From positions 1 through 64,000 of the forward strand of contig NW_024882960.1 of NCBI RefSeq assembly GCF_019059575.1: DNA of 64,000 nucleotides, given 5' to 3'. Of this stretch, positions 27,231 to 39,220 are shown one piece after another (positions within the stretch are counted from its first letter, which is position 1; each line of letters opens with the position of its first letter). The notes below the pieces were generated by a model that saw only the letters and a list, made by a program, of their open reading frames with translations, was not told where the DNA came from and did not search any database. The stretch is from Amphibalanus amphitrite (Eukaryota; Arthropoda; Thecostraca; Balanomorpha; Balanidae). A program made the translations under genes and the position numbers.

Positions 27231-28941
27231 TACACCTTTTTGCGTTGTTCGATGGCCGATCAGCAAAACCCATTCGTCCGATCCGCACATAGGTGGCGCC
27301 AGTGAGAGGCATTCCGGCAAAACCTTCAACATATGGGCAAAACGGAATGCTGATCCCACTCCACAGTTCGTCAGTTGGTATTACCTTCGCTATTCGCCAT
27401 AACTGATTGAGTTCCGGCAAAACCTTTGACGATTTGGATAAATGCTTCGTCTTTCGTTAATATCCCTTCGTCGTTCACCAAAACATCCCCATGCTAATTT
27501 CGGCATTCCTCATAACATTTCGTCAAAACTAAAAACAGATCGCCCCTTTACAGAGAAGTATAAATATGACCGGGTTTATACAGTGCAGTGCGAGGCATAG
27601 GTGGCGAAACTCGTAGACCATTGATCTACATAAAAATCGGTAGTGTTCATGAGCGCCATAGGTACAATGTAGATGGACGTAGCTGACATGTTATCGGCTG
27701 ATTGAAAAATGGACAGGCAACAGAGCAACAGGCTGGATAAGTTAAAGGGACCCTCCCACCTTCAAAAAAGTTAATGAATTGGCATGAAAGTGATGTCGCT
27801 CGGTTCAGAAAGAGCGAAAACGAATATCTACCAAATTTCATCGAAAAATATTCACTGGTTTTCAAGATATTAGACTTTTACGATTGTTTACTTTTTGGTA
27901 TCTCCGCTGTTCCTAGTGACTTTATTTGAAAGTGCGGCATTTGTTGCGCGCAAAGCAGCATATACCACCACGTGCTACAAAACGTTTTAGTCAAACATTT
28001 AAAAATCGTTAGATATCTGCGCTGACGTCACACATTCAGAGGGGTATTCCTATGCATTAGCCCCTCTGAATCAAAATGCTGCAATTTTGAAATTCAATAT
28101 TTCCGATTTAAGGCATTTCTGGATGTTGTGAGTGCCGAAACCGGTAATTGTGAGCCAGGGACCCCATTTTGGCTATCTCAACTCAAATCTAGTGTTAAGG
28201 TGGGAGGGTCCCTTTAACCCCGCCTCAAACACCAAGGAACAGGCAACAGGCTGGATAAGTCAGCCCCGCCCCAAAAACCAAGGTGTCCGGCCGGCAGGGC
28301 CCGGCTTGCCATCTGTCAGCCATTCCCTCGCGAGTCCGACCGGCGCGGCCGCCCGAGGCGTTGTCCCATGACATCGCACGGGCAGTGACGCGATAATGAC
28401 GGCCGACTTCGTGGTTTGTATCGAAGCGTTTCGGAGTCCGACGCTCAAGAATCTACATGCCTACTCGGTATGGCGCCGACAGTCTCCTCGTAGCTATGGT
28501 ATAACTGCCTTTTTTCGGAATTCAATGGTTGATTGGTTGCAAATTGCGCTGGAACTGTCATAAGCCTCATCCCTGAATGCGTGATTAACGTTAAACATTG
28601 AATATGGCTAGATAAGCACTACATCATTGACATTTTGATCATTGACGAAAGTTTTAAATAAACAGTCATTGTTTACGCACAGTACCGATGAATTTTGCAC
28701 ATCGACTAACCATTTTGTGAAATGTCGAAGCATTATGACAATCTGACAAAGTGTTTTGCCTGTGACGAACATTGTGCTCAATGAAAAAGAGTTATGTAGA
28801 ATGATTAAATGGAGTCCAGCCTGTTTTGCCGACCGTCTAACAGTGATGCACATCGCCGATGGGTTATTCTGAATGACGCTTGTCCAAACTGATGCCGAAA
28901 TGGTTATGACGATTGGCCATCGAACAACGCAAAAAGGTGTA
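27231..28941. mobile_element. DNA element with perfect 27-bp terminal inverted repeats
   Basis: The 27 bases at 27231-27257 (starting TACACCTTTTTGCGTTG) are perfectly inverted at 28915-28941. The outermost TA is present on both sides and may be the target duplication. Just inside both ends are degenerate words of the type TTCGTCAAAAC and CCGGCAAAACC, giving long, loosely repetitive arms. The 476-bp MITE at 27742-28217 sits inside, so the original element was about 1.2 kb. No transposase is recognised and the superfamily is undetermined. Confidence 0.75.
27742..28217. mobile_element. MITE copy 1, TTAA-bounded, 476 bp
   Basis: The termini read TTAAAGGGACCCTCCCACC and its inverse. The first roughly 245 bp and last roughly 45 bp match copy 2 (41480-41954), but the middle is different. 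It sits in a locally duplicated site: CAACAGGCTGGATAAGT precedes it and recurs at about 28244-28260 followed by CAGCCCCGCC, which serves as a near-empty site. The duplication is TTAA, or TA if the first AA belongs to the repeat. Confidence 0.88.
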
Positions 28942-29429
28942 GTAACTTGCTCCTACTGGGAGATGAGATGGTGTTGCTTGTAGGCTGTAGCTCACTGAAG
29001 CAATTATAAAATAAAATAACGTTAGACCTATATAGTCCCAAGCGAGGTCTCACATGCATATTTTAGCATAATACATTTTTGTCTCAGTTTCGCCCACACA
29101 ACAGGCCTGCTCTCATATCTGCGTTGTCAGGCAGTTGTTATGAAAGCGTAAACATAGTCTTCTGCCTGCAGCATACGTGATGAGATGGTGCCTTTGCAAT
29201 GGAGCGGAACTGGTGATAAGGCTTGTTGTTATGCATTATTATATTGTTATTCTCGAGATCTGGCTTCTGATTGTCGGGCTGGCACAGCGCGAAAACATCC
29301 CTTACCGCGTCTGGCGGGCTGCGAACCGCCTAATGGCGCTTTTCAGTATGCGGCCGGCGGTCGCGGCTATTCGAAAAGAGCAACAAACATTTCCAGATGA
29401 AGTCGATAATGGTTTCTCTGCCGACGGCG
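28942..29429. other. Intergenic, no gene recognised
   Basis: AT-rich at first, then increasingly GC-rich. No feature is supported. Confidence 0.45.
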
Positions 29430-29765
29430 CCCCTGGGAGCGACACACTTGTGGAGCCGACGGTGGCTGCGGCCGGTCGACCGACGGCCGTCGACCGATCC
29501 CGACGCGAGCCGCGCGCTCCGACAGCCCGCACACAAAGGATGAGGCTCGGGGCGGGATGGGGAAGGTGGAGCGGGGGAGGGGGCAGACGCCGGCGCTGAG
29601 GCGGCTCCGGTGACACATCAAAGCGACCGCCGCGGGGGTCGGCTGACGAGGCGGCCGGTCGCTGGGTCTCGCGGCTCTCCTCCGGCCACTAATGCCCGGG
29701 CCATTTCGGCTCTGAGACGCCAATCAGCCGACCGGCCTCTGCGAGGGCCGGTAACGATCCGATAT
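29430..29765. other. CpG-rich island
   Basis: CpG-dense. Open frames on both strands reflect composition. No gene is recognised. Confidence 0.5.
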
Positions 29766-31294
29766 GACCCGAGGTCAAATGGCCAAAGGCTGGCCACGAT
29801 ATCTGGCCAGATGTTCAAAGGCTCGCCGGTGAGTGAAAATGTTTCTCAGTAATGTTTCTCAGTACTACTATACAGTGTCCATTGAAGTTAAAGGAAGAGT
29901 AGGTACCGCCAAATCAAGCGCAGACTCCTCTCTTATCGCCGGCAGCGGTTGTCAATCAAGATCATTTTCTCCAACACGAGATAATTTATATTTGGAGGGG
30001 GGACGAGGCTGACTCTGAAAACGTGTCGTATAAACCCTCTTCTATAAAACTCGGCCTAAACGATCGTCTTGTGTAAGGTTTTGAACATTCATTTTCAACT
30101 GACATTTGCCTCATTCAAGATATTTGCAGCCAAGATAATGGCAACCAAGTAACAACTTCAATTGATCAGAAAATGTTTTTTTTTTCTGAATTTCACAATT
30201 CAAATAATTCGTTAGCATCAACCTGTGCATAACATCTATCCTTTTCTGTATCAACCATCTACACCATGGGCATTCGCTGCCCCTCTCCCATCCAGACAAT
30301 CTGACCCCCGTTTCCGGGGGTCAGATCCAGTGCGGGGCAATCCATGGCGTGGGTCTCCGGGCAGCTCAGAGCAGCAGACAGCCGCCGCACACTGGTCGGA
30401 AACGCCCTCACGAGAGGCCACGGGCGATTCCGGAGTTTCGGATTATTTTTTATATAGATCGATTTGAAATTGATCAAATTATTATACTTAGGCCAAAAAA
30501 ACTAATCCGGGTGACCAAAAATAACTGTAATCAGCCCCCGAAGATGGGGTTTCCCAGAACTCGGAAACTGACGCGAAGCAAGAGGTTTCTTGAGCCGGAT
30601 ATTCAGAGTCTTATTGCTGATAGACACCAAATTGAAATCCCACATATTATGCATCAAAATGTTCGTTATGAAGTTGCCGACTGGTCAGTGCAAAATTTTT
30701 GGTATACTTTTTCCCTAACTAAGATGTACTATAGCTTTTTTATGAAGACTCTCCTTCAGTGATTCTGGAATATAACTGCAAAGTTTAGGTAAAGAAACAA
30801 CAGGTAGTCCCATCTAGTTCCACTCTGATTTTTTGTGAGATGAAGTAGGATTTAAATTTACACCAGGGCAACATAAAAGCTAACTGCGCATATTTGCGCA
30901 AAATTTGCAGGAGCCGCTCTTCGTACCCAACTACCGCCCGCCCCGCCCCAGTTTCGGCTCGGCCGCCGCGCCCGGCTTACGCTGACCTGTGTGGCCTGCA
31001 CGCATCCATGCGTAGTTGACTGGTCATTAAAAACAGATGCGCTTGAGTTTATGAATTTTGTGAAAAGCGCGTTTTATGTATGCATTTATGTATGCATTGC
31101 TATCAAAAGCCTTCCACATATTGCGTGGCGTTTACGGCTTGCATTTAGTGCCTTGCTATTGGTAACCATCACTCGGCTGAAGAAAGTGGAAATTGAAACC
31201 TTCGTGAATATAAGACGCTGCAAATATAGGACACCTGTCACTGACGTCGGGTTACCTTGGGCCGTCTTTTTACATTAGACCACAATTCCGGTAT
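29766..31294. other. Intergenic, with a 12-bp perfect-stem hairpin
   Basis: ATCTGACCCCCG at 30299-30310 and its inverse at 30315-30326 form a tight hairpin with a 4-nt loop. The function is unknown. No gene is recognised. Confidence 0.45.
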
Positions 31295-32090
31295 TTAACC
31301 CTGGCCGGGCCGAATGGTTTTCTATATTGACCGGGGAGGGTTGGTACAACTCCCTCGCCGTTTCGCCTCTAATTGAGCTAGAGCCTCGCGGAAAAAAACA
31401 AGCTTGTGTGCCGTTATAAGACGCAAAAATTAGGTACTACCCGATTTTAAGGTCTTAGGTCAGCCAGTGACCTCTTAGGTCAGGTAAGTGCCACAAGGCA
31501 CGGGCTCGGGTTTAGGTTAATTACTTTGCCAAAAATGGTCGCCCTGCCGCGATTTTGGCATCATCGTGTTTGTCTAGCTCAGGCGCGTTGAATGCTATAC
31601 TTGGTGTTCGGGTGAAGTCAACTTAAGGTGTTAACCTCGGGTCAAGGTCAGGTCGGAGCCCCTCAGGTCACGAAAATGGTTGAAGGAGGTCATATTGCAT
31701 ATCATTCGATTCGGCAGGTCCTCCTGAGTCCAATGGTGGCTTTCCCGTCTCTCTAGCTCCATCTGATCAGGAGTTATTGACGAAAAACTTATATGGCCTT
31801 AGTGACGTCATAAATGACGTCACGCAAAGTCAACAATGCTAAAGTCAAGCACTGGACATTGCAAGGAGTCATGAAACCATTCCCGGTGCCCGAATAGCAG
31901 CTCCCAATTTCCCTTGTTGACTTAAAGTGGTGCTAGATCCTGTATTATACTCAATTATGACGTCATAACTTAACAGATTCACGTCATATATTTAGTGCTT
32001 GACATCCAAATGATAGCTTACATATGACAGAGAAGGTATGCAAAGTTTTATGAAGTTTGCTTCACTAGTTGTGGAATAACAAGCAAAACA
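31295..32090. mobile_element. Decayed TTAA element E' (relative of E)
   Basis: TTAA (31295-31298) is followed by CCCTGGCCGGGCCG and, after the shared words GGTTTTCTA, a degraded hairpin (GGGGAGGGTTGGTACAACTCCC). The next roughly 500 bp follow element E closely in order, including GTGACCTCTTAGGTCAGG, CATATCATTCGATTCGG and tandem TGACGTCA words. The homology fades near 32090 and no right terminus is found, so the copy is truncated. Confidence 0.7.
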
Positions 32091-35000
32091 CTTTTGCGGA
32101 AAGGCCGCTGGCCTCTCGCTGGAGCGTTTCCGACTAGTGTGCGCCGGCCCGGGTCAGGGGTCGTGCCGGGTAGAACGGCCCTGCTCGCCGACCCGGCGCG
32201 CGGCCGGGTATAGATTGATCGTCCGTCGGGCCGGCACACTATATCGACGGACATTTGTTGCGCGCCAGAGGCTGAGATAAAATCGACACGCTCGGCGCGG
32301 ACTCCAATGAGGATGGCCAGAAACTTTTGGCGACAGCGGCGGGACGTTTCACAAGGAGGTTTGATATCAGTTAATGAGATAGAACTAATTGCATATATCT
32401 GTTAAAACGAAGTAAAAAAAGAAGAAGAGAAAGCTGCTGCGAATCATTCACTGAAGTTGCATTCACCGCATTCACCGTATGTATTTAAACTTACGTCTTA
32501 CAGCACAGGTCTTCAGTTCAAAGAAGAAGCAAACACAACCCGGAACTGGAATTCTTGCAACGTGCGCGGTCATTGTCGATATTTGCATTATAATGTAAAA
32601 TGACCATAAATAAACGCTTTCAGCAAACACCAGCATATCCCACCATGGACAGCTATGTATAATCTGTTATGAAAATAGGAAATGCAATTTTGATAAAAAG
32701 TTCCAGGTCCAGGCATTGCATTGCAAGCACGCTTTCGAAGTGTTGATTGGTGGATCAGCCCCGGTGTCTTGTTGCCAGTGCCACAGACTGTTTACAGCGA
32801 GTGGCAACAAGTTCGCCACAAACATGCTCGTTGCCCGTCGGTCGTCAACCACCGAGCCCCCCACAACTCACAAAGCACACCCCGCGGAGCCGTGCTCTTC
32901 AAACCACCCCATCCACCTCGCGCGCCGCCGCGCTGTGCGCCACTGATCGCCGCACCGGCGACTGCGGCCAACCGGCGCACAGCATGTAAACACCGAGCGC
33001 GGCGAATACTGAACGGAGCACGGCCGTAGACGTATGCGGCGCACGATCACAGCAGTCGACGGCAATCACGACGCAGTGTGCGCCTCTGTGACGCGGCGAC
33101 AAACGCGATTAGTGCGCCGCTTTGTGCGCCACTGCGCCGTAACTGTCGCACTACGGAGTTAGACGCTACGAGTGGTCCTTGTCAGTGAAGAGACATCCAG
33201 CGGAGTTGGTAGGGCACGGTGATAAAATCGAACGGTTCGATGGCAGTTGGGACTGCGTGATGACTACGATGACGAAGGTGCGAGCGCAAAGTAACTCTGT
33301 TTCATACAGAACACAATTATAATGGCTCTTACCGTTTGAAGTGACGTTAGTAATTTTGAAAATATCCCAGCGTCGTGATTATGCTTAATAGTCAAACACC
33401 GATGAGAAATTACGTATATGGCCCATGAGTGCAGTGCAAGAAGTGGATGCAGGCCCTTCCATTACGTCAGGCCGATCCTCAGCGCTAACGTGAATTGCAG
33501 ATCTATCAACATAATAATCAGCGCGGCGGCTCCCCTTCTAAACCTCCACGGCTCGTTTGTCGACGCACTCTGCTCGGCCGCCGACAGATTCTTGTTTATC
33601 AGTCGCACAATTGCCTCTCCACAAGAGCAATAAAAGAACTACAGAACCGACGCGGCTCGGCGACACGCACCGTCCTCAGCCGGGCCCTCCACGCCACCGG
33701 CCGTGTCGGGATAAAAACCCCGCCGCTGCACTCCTCTGAAGCCAGATTAGAGCAGATTTAGGCGAAAAGGCTCGGATGTCGAGGACTGTTTTTCCCGTTT
33801 CCTTCGCCGGCTCTATTGAGGAACAGGCCGCGGTGACCCTGCGCACGGCCTGTTTTGTTCAACTGCTTCGGTAATGATCACCGCTTGGCGCTGTTTGATC
33901 TATACGGGAAATGCGTGGTGCCGTAATACGACGGATGGCGGTTCGTTTGGAAAATGTGAGCCCGTTTGGAAAAAAAAAATACTGGTGACGAGGATAATGG
34001 GCGGTGATGATGCTGAGCATTCGGCTAATGATGAGAATGAACAGAAGTGATGCTGATGATAAGGTTACGTTTGGTGATAATGATAATCGTGATAGTGATG
34101 GTCCTTGTGATAACTATCTACGATAATGCTCTGTGTTTTGGTATAAGATGCTGTTTCCGCGAATAGTCCAATACATAATCGCTTCCAGAATTTGAATCAT
34201 CTATAAAGCATGCTGCTACAAAGTTACAAACTGATCATCACATGCAATAATAGCCTTCTGAAGTGTTGAGCGTTATGAAGTGCTTCCAGATAAAGCGACA
34301 CATCTTCCAGAATCCCGGAAATGTTTCAATGGGGTGTGTGTGGGTCTACTAATAAATGTTGCACCTGATGTTGCACCACATGCAAGAGAATATTTGATTA
34401 ATATCATTCTCTTATACACGGGAACAACAGCAATGCCTTGTTGCATTTTGTACGATCTGCCGGCTTATGAAAAATGCAGCCCTAGGCGTGGCAGATTCGT
34501 ACCAACTCACATTTTTATGCAACGATTTCAATGTTTTTTTGTGCACCTCTTCGAAGATTGAAAATAACACGATTCATCGCGCAAACTATGTTTAATCTCA
34601 GTGAGAGATTTTGCATGCGCTTCTATTCTGTCACCACCATGACTAATGTTTGCAGGAAGCTCACAACTTTTCATATTTATCACCCTTGTTTGAAATGCGC
34701 GGAAGTGGAACTTACTCACGCTGTGTAAATTGAATTACCTTGCTCAGTTACTCACCATTGCGAACGCTAAAAAGTTTCCGACAAAATATTCTGCAATTTA
34801 GCATACGAAAGGCGAACCAGACGGATGAAACGCAAACTGGATTAGGACAGCTGCGCTCTGCCACGACTTTTGCTAATTCTTACTCAGCAGCTCTTCAAAT
34901 GGTGTCGGAGAGAGAGACGAACAGGGCTTTCACGCCGCTCGCCTCGTTTTAGCCGCTAAAAACTGTAATTCTCTCCCGCTTCCAAGCCGCTTTCGCACGA

Positions 35001-36840
35001 CAAAATCAACAGATAGGTGGGCTGCGGGCTTTGTCTGCAAGCGCCACACTTGTTTTTGCCAAAGGCTGGGCGAAGTTGGCGGGTAAGCCGCAAAGGAAGT
35101 CGATTGGCTGGGCGGTTCTATTTGTTTTGAGATACTGCTCCGGCTTGGCATCTTGTTTGTAAGGATTACGGACGCTGTGAAGTGTCTGACGGGCCAGAGT
35201 TGGTGACTGGTCTGTGTTGTTTGGAGTGCCTTCGGGGCTGCGCTTGATGAAGATGCGTGCCTCATCAGCCGGCATCTCGCACATAGCCACGCAGCAAATT
35301 GCATCGCATCAGTCCTTGTTCAGCAAATGAGAGTATTCGTCCCACTTGCGGGCATCAAGGAGGTCTAGTGGGAGTCGAGCATCTTACGGACTAAAAAAAT
35401 ATGCTTGCTGTTTCAGAGATAATACAGGATTGGTTAAACATACACGCGCGCTCCGCCAAAAAAAAAAATCAACCCAGATTGGTTGCTTACATATTATGAT
35501 CCCTACATGACGGGTTTGATATGACATATTTTTACATTTACAAATAACTTATACAGTACAAAGTCACTTGCATCATAATTTGAAAGTCGGCTTATAGTTT
35601 GAATGCATATGTTCATATAAATACAGGTCATATGAGTGGGAATGAATCAGCTTTATTTACAGCTAAAAGGCGTAATTGAATGGCAGGTCTTACCAAACCC
35701 TTTGACACTGGACGGTGAAATGCTCTAATGAAGTTCACGAATTCTGATTTTTGAAATGGTTCTTAAAATATTGAGCTGATGTCCCCACTGCTAGTGCATC
35801 TTTCCATTCATCCCTGGTAACGATTTCACGAGAAAGTTCAAAACGAAGGTTTAATTCGACTTCGTTAAAATCTTAGCGTCAAACCCAGATTGCAACTGGT
35901 TCTTTTCAACCGGCCATTAAAATCGCATAAAACTTTCATACGCCTAAGACGGTTCCTCCGGGGCTGGAAAAACAGGTGATGAGCCAGTATTTGGCAACTG
36001 AGAATTGTATCGGCTGGACAGATTGGAGCTAAGTGGAGATCTAGGTCCACCGAAGAGGAAAAGAGAGGGACAGAAGTGCTAGTGGGAGATTGAACGGCGC
36101 GAGGCTGCTATAAAAAGAAGGAAGTCTAGAACCTGTGCGATATAAGGAAAAGAAAAATCATGTCAGCATTTTCAGGATAATTAGCACAGGTGATGGGCTT
36201 CAGAATTCAATAAAATATTCTGAATTAAATTGGACTTTTACGTTTTTAATTTGCTGTCCAATCAGGTAGCAATTGAGAGTACTGTCAATAACATAATTTT
36301 CATTAAATATTAACTTACTTATATAGGAATATGAATAATTGAGCCGGCTACCTAGCAAATAATGAAATATTTTATCAAACACGCACAGTGAAATCATCAA
36401 CGGTTCAAACTTATAAATCACACCTTTACCACATGCCGAGATATCCCTTTAACATTAGCACGTGCATTTGGGAAATTGCTTCGGCCCGCCTCGGCTAATG
36501 CAGCCCCCACCAAATCTTATCTGGCAAAGGAGTTCAAGCCCTGATGACGTAAGTCATAGCAACCAAGAGTCCCTAGCAACCGGAAGTGGAAGGGACACCT
36601 CTCGCAAACGATCGACGGACGATGTTTCGTCAGCAAGTCCGTCAGCAACCAATGGCAAAATTTCCGGCTCCATTGAAGACTTATGAGTTTTTTTTCTTTT
36701 CTCTTTTGGGCTCGATTTATCGGTTTTTGTTTCTGGCATTTTTTTTTGTTTGATTTATTTTATTTGTTTTTTTTTTAGATCAGCTAAATTGGACATTTAA
36801 TAACACAACGACATCAAGCCAATCACAATAACCCGAGTCG
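32091..36840. other. Intergenic with two CpG-rich patches
   Basis: CpG-dense patches lie at about 32870-33180 and 33520-33740. A GATGAT/TGATAA simple-sequence region lies at about 33985-34110. Poly-T tracts at 36689-36778 end in a run followed by AG, resembling a splice acceptor, but I cannot pair it with an exon. No protein-coding gene is recognised. Confidence 0.45.
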
Positions 36841-37858
36841 CTTAAGGTCAGGTCACTCGGTCACGCCAATTGACCTTGTCTAAGAAAAAGACTCCTTTGG
36901 ACCAAAGTCAACTGAACACTCGAATGAAACATCGAATGAAAGATAACATGACACACTCAATCGGCAAATTGCGACCGTGACCCATGCAAACATGCTAGTG
37001 CTACGAGAAGAGTGAAAACCCATTAGATTTACTCAGCTCGACAACACGGATCGACTTGCAGCATGATCTTATCTTTTCTAGTTAGGCCATCATCTTGACC
37101 TTAAGCCAAATTTCCAAAATGATCTTTCGAGATCAAATTATCAAATGACCTTTGTCCTGTCACCTGTGAACTATTACTATTTCTCAAGACCGTGTTTCTC
37201 CGAAATCGCGATTCGGCATATGAGTCAGCTTGCATAATGCATTATCCGATTTGTGAAAAATTGTCAAAATCGGGAACAAAAATGCATGAATAGGTAGGCA
37301 TTTTACATTTCGTGACCTCCAGTCACCTCAGCGATGACCTGATAAAAAATGACCATAACAATTCTGAAAGATTTTATAGCCAGCTTCTATTGCTTTTTAC
37401 CGCGTCTTCTAGCTTGCTTACTTTTGGAGATAACCTGGTGTGGCCAAAAAGGCCCCCTCTATACCATGGAGAAGTTGTCTGAGAGACCCACCCGGGCGCG
37501 GGTTTATGTTTGTCCTGAGTGTGAATGCTTAGGTCAAATCAGAGAGCTTTTCCAAAAAGGGCGTTAAAGGAGCTATCGGACGCACCTTTTTGCGTCGCTG
37601 TATAGATCTAAACATGCCCGAGTCATGCGCCAGTTTGTTGTAATTGTTCAGATAGGCGAACTTCGATTATTTCTGGTGACCTGACTTTTGACTTGACAAA
37701 AAAAAAACGGATGCATTTTGTTCATGATTTTTTTTTACGCTATGACGAATGCCGCTCACCGCGTGTCTTTACGTGGCCTAGAAGCCTACACAGGGGAGTG
37801 AAAACGCCCACCCTACCCAGCACTTACGAGAAAATTCAGACCACTAGCACGGCGCGGA
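36841..37858. mobile_element. Decayed TTAA-type element remnant G
   Basis: It begins near TTAAGGTCAGGTCACTCGG (36842) and is rich in TGACCT/AGGTCA words. It ends with a degraded hairpin, AGGGGAGTGAAAACGCCCACCC near 37792-37813, reminiscent of the GGGGCGAAAAACGCCCC end of element D. The tip, CGGCGCGGA, then meets the TTAA that starts element E. The boundaries are uncertain because of decay. Confidence 0.45.
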
Positions 37859-38899
37859 TTAACCCTCGCCGGACCTATTGGTTTTCTACATACGCGCCGG
37901 CCGAGGGGGGGGGGGGGGCGGGTACGACCCCCCCCTCGCCGTTTCGCCCCTGGTGGAGCTAGCGCGTCGCAGAAAAAACGAGCGTGTGCGCCGTTACGAG
38001 ACGCAGAGATTGGTACCCGATTTTAAGGTCCTAGGTCAACCGGTGACCTCTGAGGTCAGGTCAAGTGCCCCAGGGCACGGTTCAGTTTTTGTTGAATAAC
38101 TTCGCAAAAAACGGCCGCAGAGCCGCGATTTTGGCAGCATCGTGTTCGCCTTGATCAGGCGCATCGAATGATATACTTTTTGTCCGGGTCAGGTCAACTT
38201 GGGGTGTTGACCTCAGGTCAAGGTCAGGTCAGCACCCCCAGGTCACGAAGTTGGTCGAAAGAGGTCATGTCGCATATCATTCGATTCGGCAGGTCTTCCT
38301 GAGTCCATTGGTGGCTTTCCCGACTCGCTAGCTCAATTTGATCGGGAATTATTGACGAAAAACTAATATGACCTTGATGACGTCATAAATGACGTCACGA
38401 AAGGTCAACATTGCAAAAGTGACGCATCTAACCTTGCAAGGAGTGCATCAAATCACGATTCTGTGTGCTTGAGATAGTTGGAGATCGTTTCCGGCGCCAG
38501 AATAGCAGTTTGAATTTTTCCCCATTGACTTATAATGGTGAGGTCACGAAAATGACCTGACCTTATATGACCTTTAGGAAAAATCCGAGATATACAAGTT
38601 GTGAGACTCATAATGGATACTAGATCCTGCAAGTTTCATTTCCCTGTGACATCTCCTCTGGCAGTGAGGGCGTTGCGAAGTTGCGACATCTGAAGACCGT
38701 GCAGAGGTTCACTTATGACGTCATAGGTCAGTGACCTGACCTGACCCAAAAATGCGGTTGGTGTCAAAAGATGCGGCTTGGATCAAAGGTCAGGTATGCC
38801 AAGTTTCAGCTCTCTATCGCCAGCGTGTTCGGAGCTATCGCGAAAAACCCTATGGGGGGCGGCACCCGCCCCCCCCCCCCCTCGGCCGGCGAGGGTTAA
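37859..38899. mobile_element. TTAA element E (poly-G hairpin family), 1033 bp
   Basis: TTAA lies at 37859-37862 and 38896-38899. The left end is complex: CGCCGG at 37867-37872 recurs at 37895-37900 (28 bp apart), then G14 / CGGGTACGA / C7. The right end is simple: GGGGGGCGGCACCCGCCCCC, followed by CTCGGCCGGCGAGGG and TTAA. The interior carries AGGTCA arrays (38030-38062, 38190-38245) and an inverted pair of ATATCATTCGA-type motifs, GCGCATCGAATGATATAC near 38159 and GCATATCATTCGATTCGG near 38272. It also has two TGACGTCA-like words and a Tyr-free, gene-free interior. E' is an older relative. Confidence 0.85.
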
Positions 38900-39072
38900 A
38901 GAGGTGGTTTGGGGGGTTTCTGGGTTGCCATTTCGATCTTCGTATTTGTTTTGCGCAAAGACGATGCATTCGGCTCCAGTAAGTCTTCCAGTCAATCCTG
39001 GAAATCATTAAATCAGAACATTTGTGAGTTCCAACAAGTGATTTTTGGGATTTCTATGTTGACAAAAAATAA

Positions 39073-39220
39073 ATGAGGATCTATGATCTCACTGGATCTC
39101 AAACGAAAAATTGGACTCGGATCGATGATCCCTACGAATCTCTCCATGAATTAAAGAGCTGGATCTATGATCCCGTCGGATCCGAGATCAGGATCCGTGG
39201 GATCAGATCTCAGATCCATT
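39073..39220 (+). repeat. GATC-rich degenerate repeat
   Basis: Thirteen GATC tetramers fall between 39078 and 39216, many as GGATCTATGATC-like pairs. A single GATC would be expected by chance in this length. The unit is irregular (about 6-10 bp), so it is cryptic simple sequence rather than a clean tandem array. Confidence 0.75.

Noticed and set aside
33220..33250. tRNA or tRNA-derived SINE from GGTTCGA words
   Set aside because: Isolated GGTTCGA-like words here and near 18826 and 24968 lack a matching A box and cloverleaf.
36689..36800. 3' splice acceptor of a host exon after the poly-T run
   Set aside because: A polypyrimidine run followed by AG is present, but the sequence after it is AT-rich and has no coding character or matching donor.
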